From Paenibacillus chitinolyticus NBRC 15660 (GTDB lineage: Bacteria > Bacillota > Bacilli > Paenibacillales > NBRC-103111): 64,000 nt of DNA. Positions within the stretch are counted from its first letter, which is position 1; each line of letters begins with the position of its first letter. The position numbers and the translations under genes are program-made. The DNA is taken from the NCBI RefSeq assembly GCF_000739915.1, contig NZ_BBJT01000003.1, positions 620,001-684,000 of the forward strand, read 5' to 3'. The notes beneath the pieces were generated by a model. It saw only the letters and a list, made by a program, of their open reading frames with translations, had not been told where the DNA came from and ran no database searches. Shown here piece by piece: positions 62,901 through 64,000 of this stretch.

Positions 62901-63780
62901 GTTCGCTTTGTTCCCTCAGCCATTCGATGTGCTCGCCGATCAGATGATCCGCCGCCGCGTCCACGCTCGCTTCGCGAAGCTCCTCCTGCATCCCGATCAA
63001 TCGCGACAGCAGCCATTTGAGCTTGCCCGACTCGTTGCGGGGATGGTCCGGCTGCTTCATCGTCACGAAGAACATCCCGTCCGGGTAAATGCCCCAGCTG
63101 CGGAATGCTTCCAGTGCGCTTTCTTTGTATGTATCGAAAGAAAGCTCCTCTTCCCGGTGTTTATCGATTTGGTTCACGATCAGATAAAGCGGCTTGCCGC
63201 GCTCCTTCATCTGTTTCGTGAAGGCCAGGTTTACTTCCGATTGAACATGGTTATAGTCCATGACATAGAAAACCGCATCGGCCAGATGCAGCGCCGACTC
63301 CGTAGCCATGTGATGAGCCCCGTCCGTGGAATCGATTCCTGGAGTATCCAAAAGCACGGCGTGCTCCCCGAGAAAAGGCAGCGGATATGAAATACGAACT
63401 TCCTCGATATCCGTTCCGTTGACGCAGTAAGCGTCGAGTTCGCTCAGCGGAATCCGCCGTTTCCTGGCTTCTTCCTCGCCTTCGCTCCTCTGAACGACTT
63501 CCGCCCCTTCTTCCCCGCTCTCAATGCTAACGATGTTCGCACTCGTCGGAATCGGGCTGGAGGGCAGAAGCCGGTGCCCGCATAAGGTGTTGATCAAAGT
63601 GGATTTGCCCGCCGAGAAATGTCCACAGAACGCAAGGACGGTCTTCTCGCCGCCGAGCTTGTCTTCCAGTTGAATCAGTTTGCGCACCCGCGCGCCGTCG
63701 CCGGCCCCCTTCATTTCTTCCCGAAGACGGTCAAATGCGCGGAGAACCTCGTCCTTTCGTTGCTCCATAAGTCCATTCAT
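59998..63780 (-). CDS. dynA: Double-headed bacterial dynamin-like GTPase (DynA family)
   Basis: The 1260-residue protein contains two complete dynamin modules in tandem. The first P-loop is GHFSAGKSTLIN (~residue 51) with DTPGIDSTD and NQIDKH. The second is GAFSAGKSSFTN (~residue 670) with DTPGADSIN. The second base-recognition motif is NAADLA, not NKxD. Each is followed by long helical stalk regions. An Ala/Pro/Gly-rich linker (~585-632) joins the halves. This is the architecture of Bacillus DynA, which fuses membranes and helps membrane repair and cell division. The ATG at 63780 has GGAG 12 nt upstream inside a duplicated 11-nt element. Confidence 0.93.
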   Translation of the reverse strand: MNGLMEQRKDEVLRAFDRLREEMKGAGDGARVRKLIQLEDKLGGEKTVLAFCGHFSAGKSTLINTLCGHRLLPSSPIPTSANIVSIESGEEGAEVVQRSEGEEEARKRRIPLSELDAYCVNGTDIEEVRISYPLPFLGEHAVLLDTPGIDSTDGAHHMATESALHLADAVFYVMDYNHVQSEVNLAFTKQMKERGKPLYLIVNQIDKHREEELSFDTYKESALEAFRSWGIYPDGMFFVTMKQPDHPRNESGKLKWLLSRLIGMQEELREASVDAAADHLIGEHIEWLREQSEPQKAVLRERVDEEESAGVLAEFQELTRRLNEAQSLPGHLTDSLRKEIAAIIDNANVTPALTRDKAHEYLLSRKPGFKVGFFGAAAKTAAEVERRLDVFREDYAEQVHAQMDWHLRDALRRAYSGIGMTDEKLLADIDAFSVEVTSSWLASQVNTEAVFGNEYTMTYMRQTAAELKTAARRSALAMIDRLAGLAGSCSVRLDSELAPDLRQLEERLGALRELKRFEREEAAREEALRALASWPHAKAFELPDLAAYRGEEAAVSGVLHTSEMETILRAAHTAPGDRDSLADGEDGAAAAPQNAPAAGASAAPAGGNAASGAAAVAADGLQLGGAKRAERRAQDLAAAADLLGDMPSMRSIVRSLREKAERLRHKTFTVALFGAFSAGKSSFTNALIGKRVLPVSPNPTTAAINKIVPPTADWPHGTAKVQMKTAEVMLQDVLFSLDVLGVRASAMEEALAAIRGLTPESVTAKGKPHFTFLKAVAKGWPDAAPLLGTQQRVGEDAFAGYVAEESKSCFVEYIELHYSTPLTEQGIVFVDTPGADSINARHTGVAFDYIKNADAILFVTYYNHAFSQADREFLLQLGRVKDSFELDKMFFLVNAADLAASEEELQGVVRHIETNLLQHGIRHPRIYPVSSHLAAEGKLSRDNNKLEASGIVPFEQDFIRFTLEELTDISLRSADQELERALHVLQERIDGAQQGEEARKARLQALERAEEAAVRLLKDMDPAPVQRELAKEIQELLYYVKQRTMYRFGELYNASFNPASFREGGGDPKAALRESWRDLLRMIEFDLQQEVLATSLRIEQFLNKLAKGTYESWGTGLRKLLESYEFEAYESVSFDTPDNKLPLEAPDVTDKTLAVHFKNAKHFFEGEGKSKLRAELEGRLNDPVALFVENAVTMLKVLYAGHLSDTFAALEERHLESYREHLEGMRDALQMRTDVGVLASKRDELAKWIPSRSGEASAGH

Positions 63781-63785
63781 TGAGT

Positions 63786-63807
63786 TTCTAATCTCCTTCT
63801 AATCTCC
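63786..63807. repeat. Tandem duplication of an 11-nt ribosome-binding element before dynA
   Basis: TTCTAATCTCC occurs twice in direct succession (63786-63796 and 63797-63807). On the coding strand it reads GGAGATTAGAA twice, giving two Shine-Dalgarno-like GGAGs at 12 and 23 nt from the start. Confidence 0.8.
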
Positions 63808-63873
63808 CATGCCGATTGATATCGGTTTAAGTGTAATCCCGGGTGTTCCGGAAGTCAATTTCTGTTTATACGC

Positions 63874-63941
63874 AAAAACCCGTCCGTCGCGCACGGAAAC
63901 AACGCCGAAATATCGGCGTGTCCCTGCGCGGACAGACGGGT
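63874..63941 (-). terminator. Long imperfect hairpin with T-run, likely terminator of an upstream gene
   Basis: The arms ACCCGTC (63878-63884) and GACGGGT (63935-63941) close a ~64-nt structure. It contains paired CGCGCA/TGCGCG and ACGCCGA/TCGGCGT segments. TTTTTGCG follows on the minus strand. It probably ends a gene lying beyond 64000. Confidence 0.6.
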
Positions 63942-64000
63942 AACCTGCTTGGAAGCCCGGTTGGTGCGGAGCAGCGCGGGTTTAGGAAACCACTGCGCTT

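Overview
The window looks like chromosomal DNA of a fairly GC-rich Gram-positive bacterium of the Paenibacillaceae type (Paenibacillus or Cohnella-like). The grounds are strong GGAGG ribosome binding sites with many TTG and GTG starts, GlgC/GlgD paired subunits, a double-headed bacterial dynamin, ParC/ParE, YesM/YesN-type two-component regulation and LplB/YtcP-type sugar permeases. Taxonomy is inferred from gene content only. No rRNA, tRNA, CRISPR array, prophage or intact insertion sequence was found.

Layout. 1-13.4 kb holds ordinary housekeeping and envelope genes: a truncated formylglycine-generating-enzyme-like protein, two small membrane proteins, a WYL regulator divergent from an SDR oxidoreductase, cysK, an ankyrin lipoprotein, a secreted protein beside an OmpR-type two-component system, a MHYT-PAS histidine kinase, and an L,D-transpeptidase next to a YkuD-like secreted protein. 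13.8-32.4 kb is a catabolic island. Eleven minus-strand genes encode a GH95 and a GH29 fucosidase, a beta-propeller glycosidase, an SGNH esterase, a KdgF-like cupin, a heparinase II/III-type lyase, an ABC importer without an ATPase, and a YesM/YesN pair. A divergent secreted discoidin/beta-helix protein lies beside them. Together they suggest uptake and breakdown of a fucosylated, probably acetylated, uronate-containing polysaccharide: cutting outside, import of oligosaccharides, then unsaturated-uronate and fucose removal in the cytoplasm.

32.7-35.2 kb holds three small or secreted genes, including a protein with five SH3/GW-like repeats. 35.5-43.2 kb is a glycogen operon, glgB-glgC-glgD-glgA, in which the last gene is an in-frame fusion of a full glycogen synthase to a full GH13 oligo-1,6-glucosidase-like enzyme. 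This is the most unusual gene in the window. 43.4-64 kb carries RNA-modification enzymes, a MarR regulator, topoisomerase IV (parE-parC), an SGNH lipase with an ABC-2 exporter, an acyltransferase, a heterodimeric ABC exporter with one degenerate ATP site, and a 1260-residue dynamin.

Regulation visible in the sequence: clear intrinsic terminators close most units. A catabolite-response-like element and a terminator hairpin sit between the sugar-binding-protein gene and its regulator genes. An ATCAAGAA motif is shared by the promoter regions of the OmpR-type system and of the secreted protein next to it. A palindrome lies between the WYL regulator and the oxidoreductase.
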